64,000 nucleotides of DNA from Cunninghamia lanceolata (taxonomy: Eukaryota > Streptophyta > Pinopsida > Cupressales > Cupressaceae): the NCBI GenBank assembly GCA_027924645.1, contig BSBN01001687.1, forward strand, positions 930,001 through 994,000, in the 5' to 3' direction. This document shows positions 53,111 through 64,000 of this stretch, in pieces. Both the position numbers and the translations under genes were made by a program. Position 1 is the stretch's first letter. Every line of letters starts with the position of its first letter. The notes under the pieces were generated by a model. It searched no databases and was not told where the DNA came from. It was given only the letters and a program-made list of their open reading frames with translations.

Positions 53111-55994
53111 CTTTCATCCTCACTGGGCCATAAGATGTTAATATGCCTTCTATTTCCCATCGTATGGCTAGTGATGTCCTTTATGATAATTGTACTTCTA
53201 CTACTAGTCACAATTTTTTGCATGATGTTATCTATCCTAATGTCGATCTTTATGATTGTACTTCTATTACTAGTGATAGTGATGATCCTTCTAGTGTCAT
53301 AGTTTTATGTCTACCTTATATTGATATTATTTCACTCAAGATGATAACTACACTTCTCAAACTCATGACGATCCTTTGATGATTATGATGCTTCATTGTG
53401 TGATGATAGTATAGTTCATTTTTATAACGCACACAATTTTTGTAAGCCATTACCAAACTCATCTAATGATTTAACTTTAACTTCTATTACTACATCCAAG
53501 GTTTATGATCCATGTGATGGGGATATTATAATTAATGAGAATGATGCATCTTCCTTGTCTCTTGATGATCTATCTTATGAGGACCTTCAAGATACATGTT
53601 TACTTGATGATTATGATTTACTGTACATATCACATGGTGTTGTTATATAGATAAACATGATGATCATTCATTCCAAGTAATAAATGATATTAATGTGAGG
53701 TTCATTATCCTTCTACAAGAGTCACATATAGTTAATGCTACATGTTTTCTATAAGTGTTCCATTTTGATTACATGATGACTCCAATTTCAGTATGCATGT
53801 TATTCTGCAAACTTATTTATATTTTTGTACTCTATTTTGGACATGAATATTATACACACTTATGTTCTTGATTTCATAACCATACTAATAGATTACCATA
53901 TTCTATATGTGATTACGTGATGGATATGTGCTGCCCACATTTTTGAACCTTAAAAATTTCAAACTTTCCCTTGTTTTGAGCTATCACATTTTGTCAAATC
54001 TAGATCCCTCATGTGTTGTTAGTCTCCTTAAGTTGTATATGAACCGTTCTCTACATCAGCTCAGTTAAATTATGAGTATTGTACATTGATCATAGAATGT
54101 TCTCAATTGTTTCAATGAATTGGTGAATTCTGGAACTTGTTCTAAGCAACAACTCTAGTCTTGATCTCACAACTTTATGTTGAAAAAGTTAGCTAAAGGA
54201 GGCACTATACTTTTGTTCACTAATGCAATCCTCATTGATTCCTTTAATTGCATGGTCAATAGTGGGATTTCCTTTTGCCTCACTAGTTTCCATGGCTTTG
54301 GTTCTTGCAATGTGAGGAAATGTTGGATTTGCTGACATAGGCAAAGACAATCACATCACCACTTACATGGTATGAGTTCCTAGTTTGTAATAGCATTGCC
54401 AAGTCTGGCATTCTTTTCCATTTTTGGTTACAATTGCACATCAGAAACTTGTGATATCTATCTTGAAGATTATACAACTAGGGAAAAATTACATGTTTTT
54501 CTTTGCTGCCACAAATTTTATTCCATCTGCATTGACTCTTGGCCAATGATGTGACGAGCATTTTACCAAATGTTTGGGTTTTGGATTGCACATATTTGTA
54601 AATATATATATATATATATATATATATAGTTCTCATTCTCTATTTAAACACTATACTGCACTTGTATTGGTGTTTGACCTAAGTAAATCATCATCTTGGA
54701 GTTGAGATGCAAAACTTTGAGATCTCATTATGTGTTGGAAACAAACTAGATCTTCTTCTTAGTTACTTTTCTCATGCAAAGTACCATCGATAGGTGAAAA
54801 CGTGTGGAGAATTCTCAAGTGATCCTCATCCAAAGTTTTAGGATTATGGGATTCATTGTGATGAGAGTAGAAATTTATTAAATGAGGAGGAAGAATCTTC
54901 ATATGAGTTGTAGAGAATATGTGATGCCATTTTGGACCCTAAGGAGACAGTTCCTAGAATAGAAGAGTATGAGGAAGATGAAGCTACAAGTGCATTGGAT
55001 ACGGTGAGCGAGTATCTGGTTCATGATCCTATGGGTCATTTGATTAAAGGGCACATTGTTCTAGTCATAACACAGTTTACTTTCAATGGTTCAAAGTGCA
55101 AACATTGTCATCAATTTCTAATCGATGGTGAAATAGTCAAAGGAAGTACTCACTACACACATGGACGCACAAACAATGTTGCAGATGTAAAAACTGCATG
55201 ATCTTCACAAAATGGAGTCATTGAAAAGATATTATATTTAGAAATGCTCTTATAGGTGTGCATTACAAATGTGGCTGACAACCTCTTAATGTCTTTGAGC
55301 TTTCCTTTCTAAGATTGTAGAATGATCTTTGAAGGTGAGGATACTTTTCTTACTAAAGTAATTGAAGCATCAGATGACTCGTATGCTTCTGCTGTTGGAA
55401 AGAAGTGTTCGAATGTGAAGACAAGAAATAATTCTCATGAGTTCTTTTTAAATGGAATACCATGATTATAGTGTTGAGAATCAAGGTGTCTCAGCCTTTG
55501 CAAATGCCTAGCATATGATATTCATTTATGTATTTATTTATTTGCCTAATTTTGTATTTACTTGCACATCATGTTTTGTCATTTAGTTTGAGGTGGCATT
55601 ATGACATGTCATCCTACTTGTAATATGACTTGGATGGTCAAGTCAAACACATGAGAATATAGGTGTCCCATTTGAGGTGGCTTTAATATGCCATGTGTCG
55701 ACATCTTGTGGTATGATAGAGAAGTTATTTTGTATGACAAAATCTATGACATGTAAGAGCCAAGTATAGAGATTCCTATGACAAATGAAGACAAGTGTTA
55801 GAGAACATCTTTGCATGTGAGGAAGGCATCTTTGGGTGCCTAAGTTGGGTTATGACAAGTTGTAAGAGGAATATGTTATATTTAGTCTTGTATGACAGAT
55901 TCTCTTACAACATTAAGTGTTGTTATGTTGGGCAGATTTTATGATAGCTGTAAGATGTGTAAGAGCATCTGTCGTAGACTATTTTTAGTTAGAG
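53111..55994. other. Sequence right of element B: unknown, old
   Basis: It contains plus-strand ORFs 53143-53379 and 53396-53650, rich in Asp, Ser and Tyr (LSLDDLSYEDLQDTCLLDDYD), and 54932-55201 (TVPRIEEYEEDEATSALD, CKHCHQFLIDGEIVKG). No family recognised; they may be remnants of one decayed ORF, perhaps from an older retroelement. From about 55560 the sequence is probably the start of the 5' LTR of copia element G, whose exact start I could not place. Confidence 0.35.
54602..54628. repeat. AT dinucleotide microsatellite
   Basis: About 13 uninterrupted AT units. Confidence 0.95.
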
Positions 55995-58480
55995 TGCTCT
56001 GTAGGAATACAATCAACACTGAGAGGGGGGGTGAATCAGTGTTGTTAACAATTTTAACACTTTTTACTCCTTTTCTTAATTTAAATTCACAAATGTATAA
56101 TTCTTCAAATAGAACAAGGAAACATATGCAGAGTATCAAAACAAAACTTAACACAAGAAATTTCCCGAGTGGAAAACCCTCCTGGGGTATAAAAACCACT
56201 CAACTGCCTCACTGGCTTAACTCAAAATTTCTGATTACAATTGTCTCACTGACATTACAATTTTGCCTCACTGGCATATTGTACTTCTCTGCTTGTCTCA
56301 CTGACATTACAACATCACATTCAATGAAAAATATGACTCAGGGGATTTCCCTGTTTCAATGAAAACAAAACCTTATTTCTCCCTTTTAACAATCAAAGAT
56401 ATATTCTTTACAATTAAACTTCAAATCAAACAATTTTGATCTTCAAAAATATTTCATATCTCTGCAAAAACAACCTCAAACTAATTCACCATTTCTTGAT
56501 CTTTCTCCTTGTGCAAAACTGAACAATTTACCTTCTCTGAAAAATTATTGTCTTTCATCACTTTCACTTTCTCTGAACGAACATTCATTCATCCTGCATA
56601 AAATCATTTCATAGCAAAAATCCCATTAAAAGCTTCTCACCACACACAAGATCTTCTCTCTTCTCTGCATAATTATTCACCCCAAAAAAAAACTCTCTTT
56701 TTACAAATAAACTTTCATCATTCAATCTTCTTCAAATCTGTTCAACTTCTAACATCATATATTTTTATCACCTTCATATCATATTCTCTCAAAAATAAAA
56801 TTCTTTATGATCACAATCTTTTATTTTCTCAAAAACTCTCTCATCTTCAAAAACCTCTCATTAAACTCTTTTTCTCAAACTCTCAATCATCATCTCTTAT
56901 CTGCAACTCAATCACCTGTCATAAAAAAAATCTCTATATACAAAATGTAAAATCCATAATACAATATTTTTACCCTCGGTTCAGCTTCCATTTCCTCAAA
57001 AAACAAAAAACAAAACAATGAAAAAATAAAATCTCCTTCGTAGAACTTAGCCTTTTCATCTTCAACTCATGTTTGGAAACTTTCTAAAAATGACACTCTC
57101 TTTCATAAAAAAGACTTCAATATAAACTCCACATTTACTCATTCAAGTTTCCATTTTCTACATTCTCTTGTCGATCCACATTCCATTCAAAAATTATCTT
57201 TTATGAATCTATCTTCAAGCAAAATCTTCTGACTTTCCAAATACAACTTTCGCTGTCACTTAAATTAGAAACAAGTTGATTTTACCACAGAAACCGTCAA
57301 ATTTAACATCTACTACCTGCGGCATTGTTTAAATTCCCACCATCAGATGTGATGACCCCGCCAACAGCAGTTTAAATGTAGTGCGTTGATCTTCACTTTC
57401 CCGCCGGGCTTAAAGACCATTTACCGAATTACCGAGCACCCTAGGCAATGGGGCCGGTAACACCAACGACTAAACATCCCTTAAGTTATCACTTAAGGGA
57501 CCTTCACCGCCATAGCCGGTCACTTAACAATTAAAAGAAAAAGCCCTTGACGTTTAGAATAGGTTTTTAAGGAATTTTAATTTATGTCTTGTGAAACAAT
57601 AAAGAACAACATAAACCTCTATATGTAACCTTTGTCATTATAAGCTATTTGTGAGATAATACTAAACAATGAAGTTTAACAACCTGCATACTGAGATAAT
57701 TCCAAACCATTGTGATTACAACATAATTGTATGAGGACTAAACATAAAGCCAACCTTTGCCTCTTTCACTGAAAGATCAAACTGAGAAGATCATGTCACT
57801 ATACACCAAATCCTTCACAACACTGATTGCAACTTCACAACACTGTTTGCATACTTCACAACACTGATTGCATAACCTGTCAACTGCATCTTATGAAAAC
57901 TGTGAAATGCAACATCCTGATATCCTGATATTTTGACATCAATGAAAAGACAACATCCTGAACTGTGAAATGTGCTACATGCTCCATTCTTGGGAAGTCA
58001 AATCTGCCATGTATGATAGATGTAAGAGAGGTGTATGCATGTTGGATAAGTGTTCGTGGGTGTGAGAAATGGGCCATGTGGCCAAGATGGACGCCCACCT
58101 CTATAAGCTTCTCAATTATGCCTTGTAACTCTATAAAATGAGGTGCTTGGAGTAGTAGTATGCATAGTGTTTATATAGGTACTGTTATGCTGCCAGAATT
58201 ACTCCAGAAACAACATTTGAAGACTTCTGAAAGAACTTGCATTACAAGTGCATTGTTTAGTTTTGATAATACATTGTGCAGGTTTTGGTGTGGGGTTTTT
58301 CACCTGAAAAGGTTTTCCCCACGTACATCTTGTGTCACTTACATTCTATGTTGTGTTTGCTATTTTGATCTCTATGTTATATGATTAACGTAACTGTAAT
58401 TGTAAGGATCTAAAAATTTGTACTACATTCCCCTTATTAGATCGGTGTGGAAGCGTTTCTACGTACCTTGCTTCCTTTCA
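55560..58480 (+). mobile_element. Element G 5' LTR (interrupted by solo LTR H)
   Basis: The right boundary is set by the primer site at 58483. A TATA word CTATAAAATG is at 58131-58140, and the stretch CACCTGAAAAGG/TTTTCCCCACG near 58301-58322 is typical of the transcribed part of copia LTRs. The left boundary was not found (a start near 55560 is a guess). H interrupts it between 55999 and 57985. Confidence 0.55.
56000..57979. mobile_element. Element H: solo LTR, 1980 bp
   Basis: It starts TGTAGGAATAC and ends GTGCTACA (terminal pair TGTAG/CTACA), flanked by TGCTC at 55995-55999 and 57980-57984. No gag, pol or second LTR copy lies inside. The GTGGAAAACCCTCC/TATAAAAACCACTC stretch near 56170-56205 is like the GTGGAGAAAACCC stretch of E's LTR, so it is probably a copia LTR read on the minus strand. 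Positions 56380-57250 are strongly C/T- and A-rich. It sits inside the 5' LTR of G. Confidence 0.75.
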
Positions 58481-58482
58481 AT

Positions 58483-58494
58483 TGGTATCAGAGC
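58483..58494 (+). promoter_or_regulatory. Element G primer binding site (initiator tRNA-Met)
   Basis: A perfect TGGTATCAGAGC, the complement of the 3' end of plant initiator tRNA-Met, as in element E but on the plus strand. Confidence 0.95.
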
Positions 58495-58598
58495 TTGATC
58501 ACCTTTGATCCTAGTTGTTAGGTAGGGGTTTTTTGTATTGATCTTTGATTGAGTGGGAGTCTATGCAGAGTATTGTGTGATCTTGTTGTAGGAAGGAG

Positions 58599-60702
58599 AT
58601 GGCAAGCTCATCTAGAAGAATATAATTGGAAAAGTTTAATGGCAACAATTTTGAGTTGTGGAAACTCAAAATGGAAGACATGCTTGTTGATAGAGATCTA
58701 TGGGAAGCTATATCCGACACAAACCAATGACAATGGCTCAAGAAGAATGGGATCTCAAAGATCGAAAGGCTAAGGATCTTGTGAGACTCTGTTTAGCTAA
58801 TTCCATCCTATTAAATGTTCATGAAGAGAAGACCGCGAAAGAGCTATGAAGAAACTTGGTGATGTTTATTAGGCTAAATCCCTGGTAAACAAGTCATTCC
58901 TGAGGAAGAAGATGTATTCTCTGAGAATGGATGATGGAGGATCTATTGCAAATCATTTGAATGCCTTTAACATGCTAGTTGCACAGTTGACTTTCATTGG
59001 TGTGAAAATGGAGGAGGATCGTTGCATGAACTTTCTTTGTTCTTTTCCAGACTCGTGGGACCACCTTTCCATGGCCATTGGGAGTACTACAAACACATTC
59101 AAGATGGATGAAGTGGTTTCTTTGCTGTTATCTGAAGAAATGTGGAGAAAGTCTTCTGAGTTAGCTAAGGAGGCTCTTGTGGTTCATGGTAGATCCAAAG
59201 AGAAAGGGAAGAAGGACAAGAAAGATGAATAGGGAAAATCCAAATTTTGTGGGAGATTCAAATTAATCTCCTGGAAAGTCCAAGGCACTTTTGTAAAACT
59301 GGGCACTTCTGAAAGGAGTGTAAGGAGGAGAAGAAAAAAAAGAACTTCTCTGACTCAGATTCTAACAAATCATAAGATGATGATGATGCTTTTATTGTTT
59401 CCTTGGCCACCTATGCATCAGAAGATGTGTGGCTAATAGACTTTGGTGCTTCCTTCCACATGACCTCACATCAAGGTTGGTTCACAAAGTATGAAGAGGT
59501 CGATGGTGGGAAGGTGTACTTGGGTGATGACTCTCATCTGAAGATAGTTGACCATGGAAGAGTCTTGATCCGATTCCCTGATGGACGAGTGAAGGGGATC
59601 AATGTAGTTTTTCACATCCTTGGTTTAGCACGGAACCTTCTTTCTGTAAGTAAGTTGAATGATGTGGGTGTACAGGTTGTCTTCTCGAATGGAGGATGTA
59701 AGATGACTAGAGGAGCTATGGTGCTTGCTAAGGGTACTCAGAGAGGTATTTAGTTTCATATGGATGCATAAACTATTTAGTGCAATAATTTTTCTATTTC
59801 GAAGAAAAGCGCTTCAAATTCTTCATCGTCACCATTGGAACCAGTAGCGAAGAAGTGTGTTGCTTCAACTTTTGATGGTCATGCTTTCTGGGTACCTAAG
59901 GGTGCCAATGCTTTGGAAATGAAACTTTATGCTGAGAAGACAATGTTGTGGCATGAGAGACTTGGTCACATTGGTGAGAAGGGTCCTAGAGACCTGAAAA
60001 ATAAAAAACCTTGTCAAGGGGTTAAATGATTGTAATCTTGATTTCAACTTTTGCGAACATTGTGTATATGGAAAGAAAAATTGTGTTCAATTTTACTCTA
60101 GTTCTCATAAGTCTTCTGGTGTGTTGGATCTAATCCACTCTGATGTGTTTGGTCCTGTGAATGTTCCTTTGATTTCTAAATCATTATATTTTGTATCATT
60201 CATTGATGATTATAGTAGGAGGACATGGATTTATTTTCTCAGAAGCAAATCTGAAGTCTTTAGTTAGTTCAAAGAGTTTAAAACTTTTGTAGAGAATCAA
60301 ACTGGTAAAAAGATTAAGTGTTTGAGAACTAACAACAGCGGTGAGTTTTGTTCAGTAGAGTTCGTTAAGTTCTGTAAAGAAAACATGATTGAAAGACATA
60401 AGACAACTCCATACACCCCTCAGTAAAATGGAGTTGTAGAGAGAATGAATAAAATGTTGATGGAGAGGGCTAGGAGTATGCTTAGTGGAGCTAGCCTCAA
60501 ACAAAAGTTTTGGGCTGAAGCTGTAGCCACTGCTTGCTACTTGGTTAACATATCTCCTTCAACGCTCGTTGATAAGACACCCATGGAGGTGTGGTTTGGT
60601 AAGAAGCCTATTGTCGATGAGGATTGCACCCTTATGCAAAGCTATGATACTCTGCAATCCTTTAAAACATGGGGACAAACTCAGGCTGTGGGTGACCTAT
60701 AA
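58599..60702 (+). pseudogene. Element G gag, protease and integrase, broken before RT
   Basis: Gag starts at ATG 58599; LEKFNG and ELWKLKMEDMLVDRDLW follow a stop. The later gag part is open at 58912-59232 (MDDGGSIANHLNAFNMLV). The zinc knuckle near 59285-59325 is damaged (FCKTGHF-stop-KEC). Protease (59403-59753) reads WLIDFGASFHMT where DSG is usual. Integrase has the LWHERLGHIG finger part and a core with HSDVFGPV, then RTNNSGEF where RSDNGGEF is usual, so its second catalytic Asp is lost. The integrase text stops after GKKPIVDE near 60620, and no RT or RNase H follows; no 3' LTR was found. Confidence 0.88.
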
Positions 60703-62728
60703 TGAGTTTGAACCTCCAAATTATGGGCTGGTTCCCTTAAAATATTCTATTTGAAACTATGATTTTTGTTTTGGAAAAGGGTAAGAAAGAAACTATAATG
60801 GAAATAAAACTGTAAAATTTGGTGATGCACCTAATAAGGATGGAAAAATACAAATCTGGTTCACAATAGACTTCATAAATCTAACCCACGCAATCCAATC
60901 TTGGCATAAATATCACAAAAGTATTTCTGAGGAAGGTTGGAAAATAAACTCTATGAAGGAAAATGACTTTTCACAACATAAAAGAACTATTTTCAGTAAC
61001 ACAACCTAAGACCTATAATATTACTATGCTTAACACTGCAAGTAAGAGAGACAATAATTTTAAAGGTTTTGATAATTAAACATAGTAAAACTTCATCAAA
61101 TCACTTCATACAATCAACATCAAATGGAAAGGCAAATACTTGATTCCAAAAAATAAAGGAAATATTGCATGAAAACAAAGAAAATGGACCTGTAATCTGC
61201 TGTGATCTCTATTAAACTATCAAATAGTGAGTTACAAAACCTCCTTCTCTTTCAAAGTGTAAAGAGCAAAAAAGGCCAGAACTCAAAAAATGAGTTCCAA
61301 AACCTCTTGTCTTTCAATGTGTAAAAGAGAAAAGAATGCAAGAACTAGGAAAAACCAAGTTTTGCTTTACAATATATAGTTTGCTCTCTCCAAGAGGCAT
61401 GCAAAAAATCAAATTACAGCTAACTGCCTCTAAAAATAAGTCCTCCAAAGTGATCCACGAGAAAACCAATAAATCTCTAAAAATAAGGGTCCAAACTGCC
61501 ACAAATTGAGCAAAAATAACTCCAAGTTGACCCTCTCCATGTGTTTGACCAAGAAGTTTGACCAAGATTCCTCAAATTGCTCCTCAAATCATGCAAAAAG
61601 TCCCTAAATGGTCTCAGTTAACTCAACTAATCAATTTGCATGATTTTGCATTTGCAAAATTGATGTGAGTGGATAATAAAGTAATTAGGATAATTACTCT
61701 ATTGTTAGTTACAATTTGCACTATTTTTGATTTTACAACTTGTGAAAAATAATAAAGTAATTTGAAGAATATTACTCTATTATTTTCTTATATTGATTTA
61801 TTTGTAAAATCATGCATAATGAAAGAGAAAGTAATTACCTGATCTCTCCAATTACACTTGCCTAATTTGCATGATTTGAGCAAAAATAGGACTTAGAAGA
61901 AAACAAAAATCCCCTTATATCTCCATGTGATAAAAAACCTCTAGTTGCATGATACATGCATCAAGGCATAAAGAATCGCCCTTATTACTCCATTTACAAT
62001 ATCAAGGATAAAAAATGCATTATAAAACATCAAGGCCAAAAAGATACTCCTTATTACTCCATATGCACTAAGGCAAAAAAAATAATATACCCTGCCTTAT
62101 TACTCCATTTTGTCTTTTCTTTACCATGCAAGAAATGCATTAAGTCTTCATCTTCCTGCCACCTTGCTTTGTCTTATCTTGTCCACTTCATGCAAATATA
62201 TCTTCCTTACCATACAACTCTGCCACATTACTTTTATCTTGTCTTTACATGAATTTACACCTTTGACTTTACCTTATGCAAGATAAAACTCCATAGTATT
62301 ACCTTTGAATGATCTTCTTTGACTTTTTATACATTACAATGCATAAGGCAAAAATAACAGTTTGACCACATTTGGTCTCTATGCATATACATGAGGTACC
62401 TTGGACTTTTGACCTTGTTTTCATATCATGTAAGGCATATTTCGACCACTCTATTTTTGTTGACTAACATGGAAGATAGAGATAAAAGGCACTAATGCTT
62501 CACATTTTAATGATTTCGGTCTTTGACTTAATAAAGATTTCAAATGCAAGAAGATATAATGCTTTTTGGTCTCAGCGCTTCCTGTGGCAATTATTAGGTC
62601 TTTAACACTTAAAAGTTTTGACCATGAGAGTATTTATCCGTAATGATTTATTTGTCTTAACAAAAGTCAAAAAACAAATGCAAAAGAAAATCATCGGGCT
62701 TCGCTATAACATCAACAACAAAACTTTG
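60703..62728. other. Sequence right of element G: no supported gene
   Basis: AT-rich, short ORFs only. Positions 61985-62110 hold three imperfect copies of a CCTTATTACTCCAT word about 50-70 bases apart. Positions 61640-61870 have repeated TTTGCATGATTT- and TAATTACTCTATTG-like words. Confidence 0.45.
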
Positions 62729-62730
62729 GC

Positions 62731-62816
62731 AACCCTAAAAAAACTTTCATTTTTACTTTTCACACTTCTTCTTAGGTTACTCTGCCTCTCGCGCCGCCAT
62801 GAGGGTTTTTGAGGAG
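62731..62816 (+). other. Possible promoter and first exon of a host gene
   Basis: A telo-box-like AACCCTAAA (62731-62739) is followed by a pyrimidine-rich leader, CTCTGCCTCTCGCGCCGCC, and ATG at 62799 in good plant context. The reading MRVFEEL reaches a possible donor GTATAT at 62819. Telo-boxes and pyrimidine leaders are common in genes for the translation machinery. Without a downstream exon this is only a candidate; the product is unknown. Confidence 0.3.
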
Positions 62817-62908
62817 CTGGTATATCCCTCTAGTTTTCTCACTTCTGTAGTCGAAATCTAAGTCTTCTATAGAATTTTGGTGTAGGAGCAAGAAGTGAGT
62901 ATGCTTTT

Positions 62909-63049
62909 TTTTTATTCAACATGGGTAAACACTTTTGACCGGAGCTATGAACCAGACTTACAATATCAGGTGGGCAGGGGAGAGACTAGACCTCGTGACC
63001 TCGTGCCTACCACAGGAAGCACTCGCCAATCGAGCTAGGCCCCCTAGCC
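62909..63049 (-). mobile_element. tRNA-derived SINE with target duplication
   Basis: Read on the minus strand, it begins with a tRNA-like head including the A box TAGCTCGATTGG (about 63026-63037) and a degenerate B box near 62984-62994. It ends in AATAAAAAAAAA. It is flanked by AGAAGTGAGTATGCTTTT (62891-62908) and AGAAGTGAGCATGCTTTT (63050-63067), an 18 bp duplication with one mismatch. This is the structure of a pol III SINE copied by a LINE. The family was not identified. Confidence 0.85.
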
Positions 63050-63067
63050 AGAAGTGAGCATGCTTTT

Positions 63068-64000
63068 AATCCTCACTAGGCAACTTCCTTTTATTTCTAT
63101 GTTTATTTCACCATCTCTACCTGCGGCTATGTGTTGAGCATGTGTTTAGCATACTTAAACAATCTTCTTAACAACCTTTTTCCTTGTTCTTGTTTTTTCT
63201 TTATCTCTGCAACTAAATCTTTGTAATCTGAGAAGGTCAAACAAAAAGATGCCGTGGCCTGTGCTTTCTTTAAGCAAGAAGAAGAGGTGAGTTTCTCCTT
63301 CTCAGCCTTCTGTAGCTTCATTTTAAAAGTGTGGCTCCATTATTAACAAGAGTTTCAAAAATTGCAAGTGGGTATTTGTCTTTCTGAATAATGAGCCTCT
63401 TTGGTAGCTGTGCCTGAATATTGATTTTCCTCTCTTTATTTCACTGTAGACATGATTTTTGTAGGGGTTTTGAAAAAGTATGACAAGGGTTTGTTATTTT
63501 AAGCATAAAAAATGCTATTCTCTGGCATGGCCTTGGCTGTAGATCACCTTCTTCTATATCTTTCCTTTGACTGTATATAAATAATGAAACAAGAGTTTTT
63601 CAAAAAATGTTAAATGGGTTTTGTTATTTATGCACAATGAAGCTTTGCTTGATGCTGCACAATATGACCTACTCCAACTACTTTTTCTTTTCTATTGGTG
63701 TTACCAAGCTCCTGCATGTGTCTTGAGCTTCATTTATAACTGGGACAGTAGCCTAAAATGGCTTCTCAAGCTCGTTGTACCTGTAGCTCTCTCATTTTGA
63801 TTGTAATAGTTGACTATGTGCTGCTCCTTATCTCCCTTCGATGTCATTATGAGTCCCTCTTAACTCCTATAGCATGTGATTATATCTTCATCTATTCTTT
63901 CTTCTTTTTTGTATATGTAAACCAAAAGAGAACAACTGTCTCTACTTCTAATAAAATGTTGACTATATCTTTTTGAAAGGCTGAAACCTGCATACTCTTT
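63068..64000. other. Right-edge sequence, possible intron or exons
   Basis: Two hints of coding exist but neither is firm. On the minus strand 63127-63321 reads as a Lys/Glu-rich helix (MKLQKAEKEKLTSSSCL; IKKKQEQGKRLLRRLFKYAK). On the plus strand GAAGAAGAG/GTGAGT at about 63275-63289 is a strong donor preceded by 18 open codons. Both cannot be right. The rest is T-rich with no feature. Confidence 0.25.

Noticed and set aside
55892..56362. 156-codon plus-strand ORF
   Set aside because: It crosses the boundary of solo LTR H and the target duplication, so it cannot be an old gene; no domain seen.
63758..63976. 72-codon plus-strand ORF with hydrophobic stretches
   Set aside because: T-rich DNA produces Leu/Ile/Phe-rich translations by chance; no signal or family supports it.

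Overview
The window is nuclear DNA from a large, repeat-dominated plant genome. LTR retrotransposons cover most of it, many of them nested, and no complete host gene is visible. The element types (a large Ty3/gypsy element with two RNase H domains, Ty1/copia elements, gag-only elements) and the near absence of genes over 64 kb suggest a seed plant with a very large genome, possibly a conifer. That identification is inference only.

Left block, 3.9-38.25 kb. Element A is an old minus-strand LTR element with its 3' LTR at 3906-4263 + 25796-26279 and its 5' LTR at 37403-38251. A 21.5 kb minus-strand Ty3/gypsy element, D (4264-25790, TSD ATATG), is inserted in A's 3' LTR. D carries gag, protease, RT, two RNase H domains and integrase, which points to the Tat lineage. 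Between integrase and its 3' LTR lies an antisense gene encoding a plant mobile domain (PMD), with its own TATA box and intron. D's leader was in turn invaded by a Ty1/copia element, E (19220-24589, TSD AGCAG). A's interior was invaded by F (28312-34786), a copia-like element with no pol, four zinc-knuckle positions and large ORFs of unknown function.

Middle block, 39.7-53.1 kb. Element B (TSD CACAT) is a minus-strand gag-only element in the form LTR-gag-LTR-gag-LTR. Its second interior was invaded by C (44907-51769, TSD ACTAC), a plus-strand gag-only element with 2.2 kb LTRs. C's primer site matches tRNA-Arg, and a degenerate tRNA-Arg-like sequence lies just before its 3' LTR.

Right block, 53-64 kb. 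There are old sequences of unknown origin, a broken plus-strand copia element G whose 5' LTR holds a 1980 bp solo LTR (H, TSD TGCTC), and a tRNA-derived SINE with an 18 bp TSD. The SINE sits just after a possible first exon of a host gene (62.73-62.82 kb).

Two patterns cut across these elements. First, the leaders of D and A and the intron of D's antisense gene hold arrays of degenerate GGCGCAT-like words spaced almost exactly 21 bp apart, about two helical turns. In D they are placed so that the sense and antisense transcripts both carry them in the same orientation near their 5' ends. Second, nearly every premature stop in these elements can be explained by C-to-T change (CAG, CAA, CGA or TGG), and two cases are shown directly by comparing the tandem gag copies of B. 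This is the mark expected of long DNA methylation.
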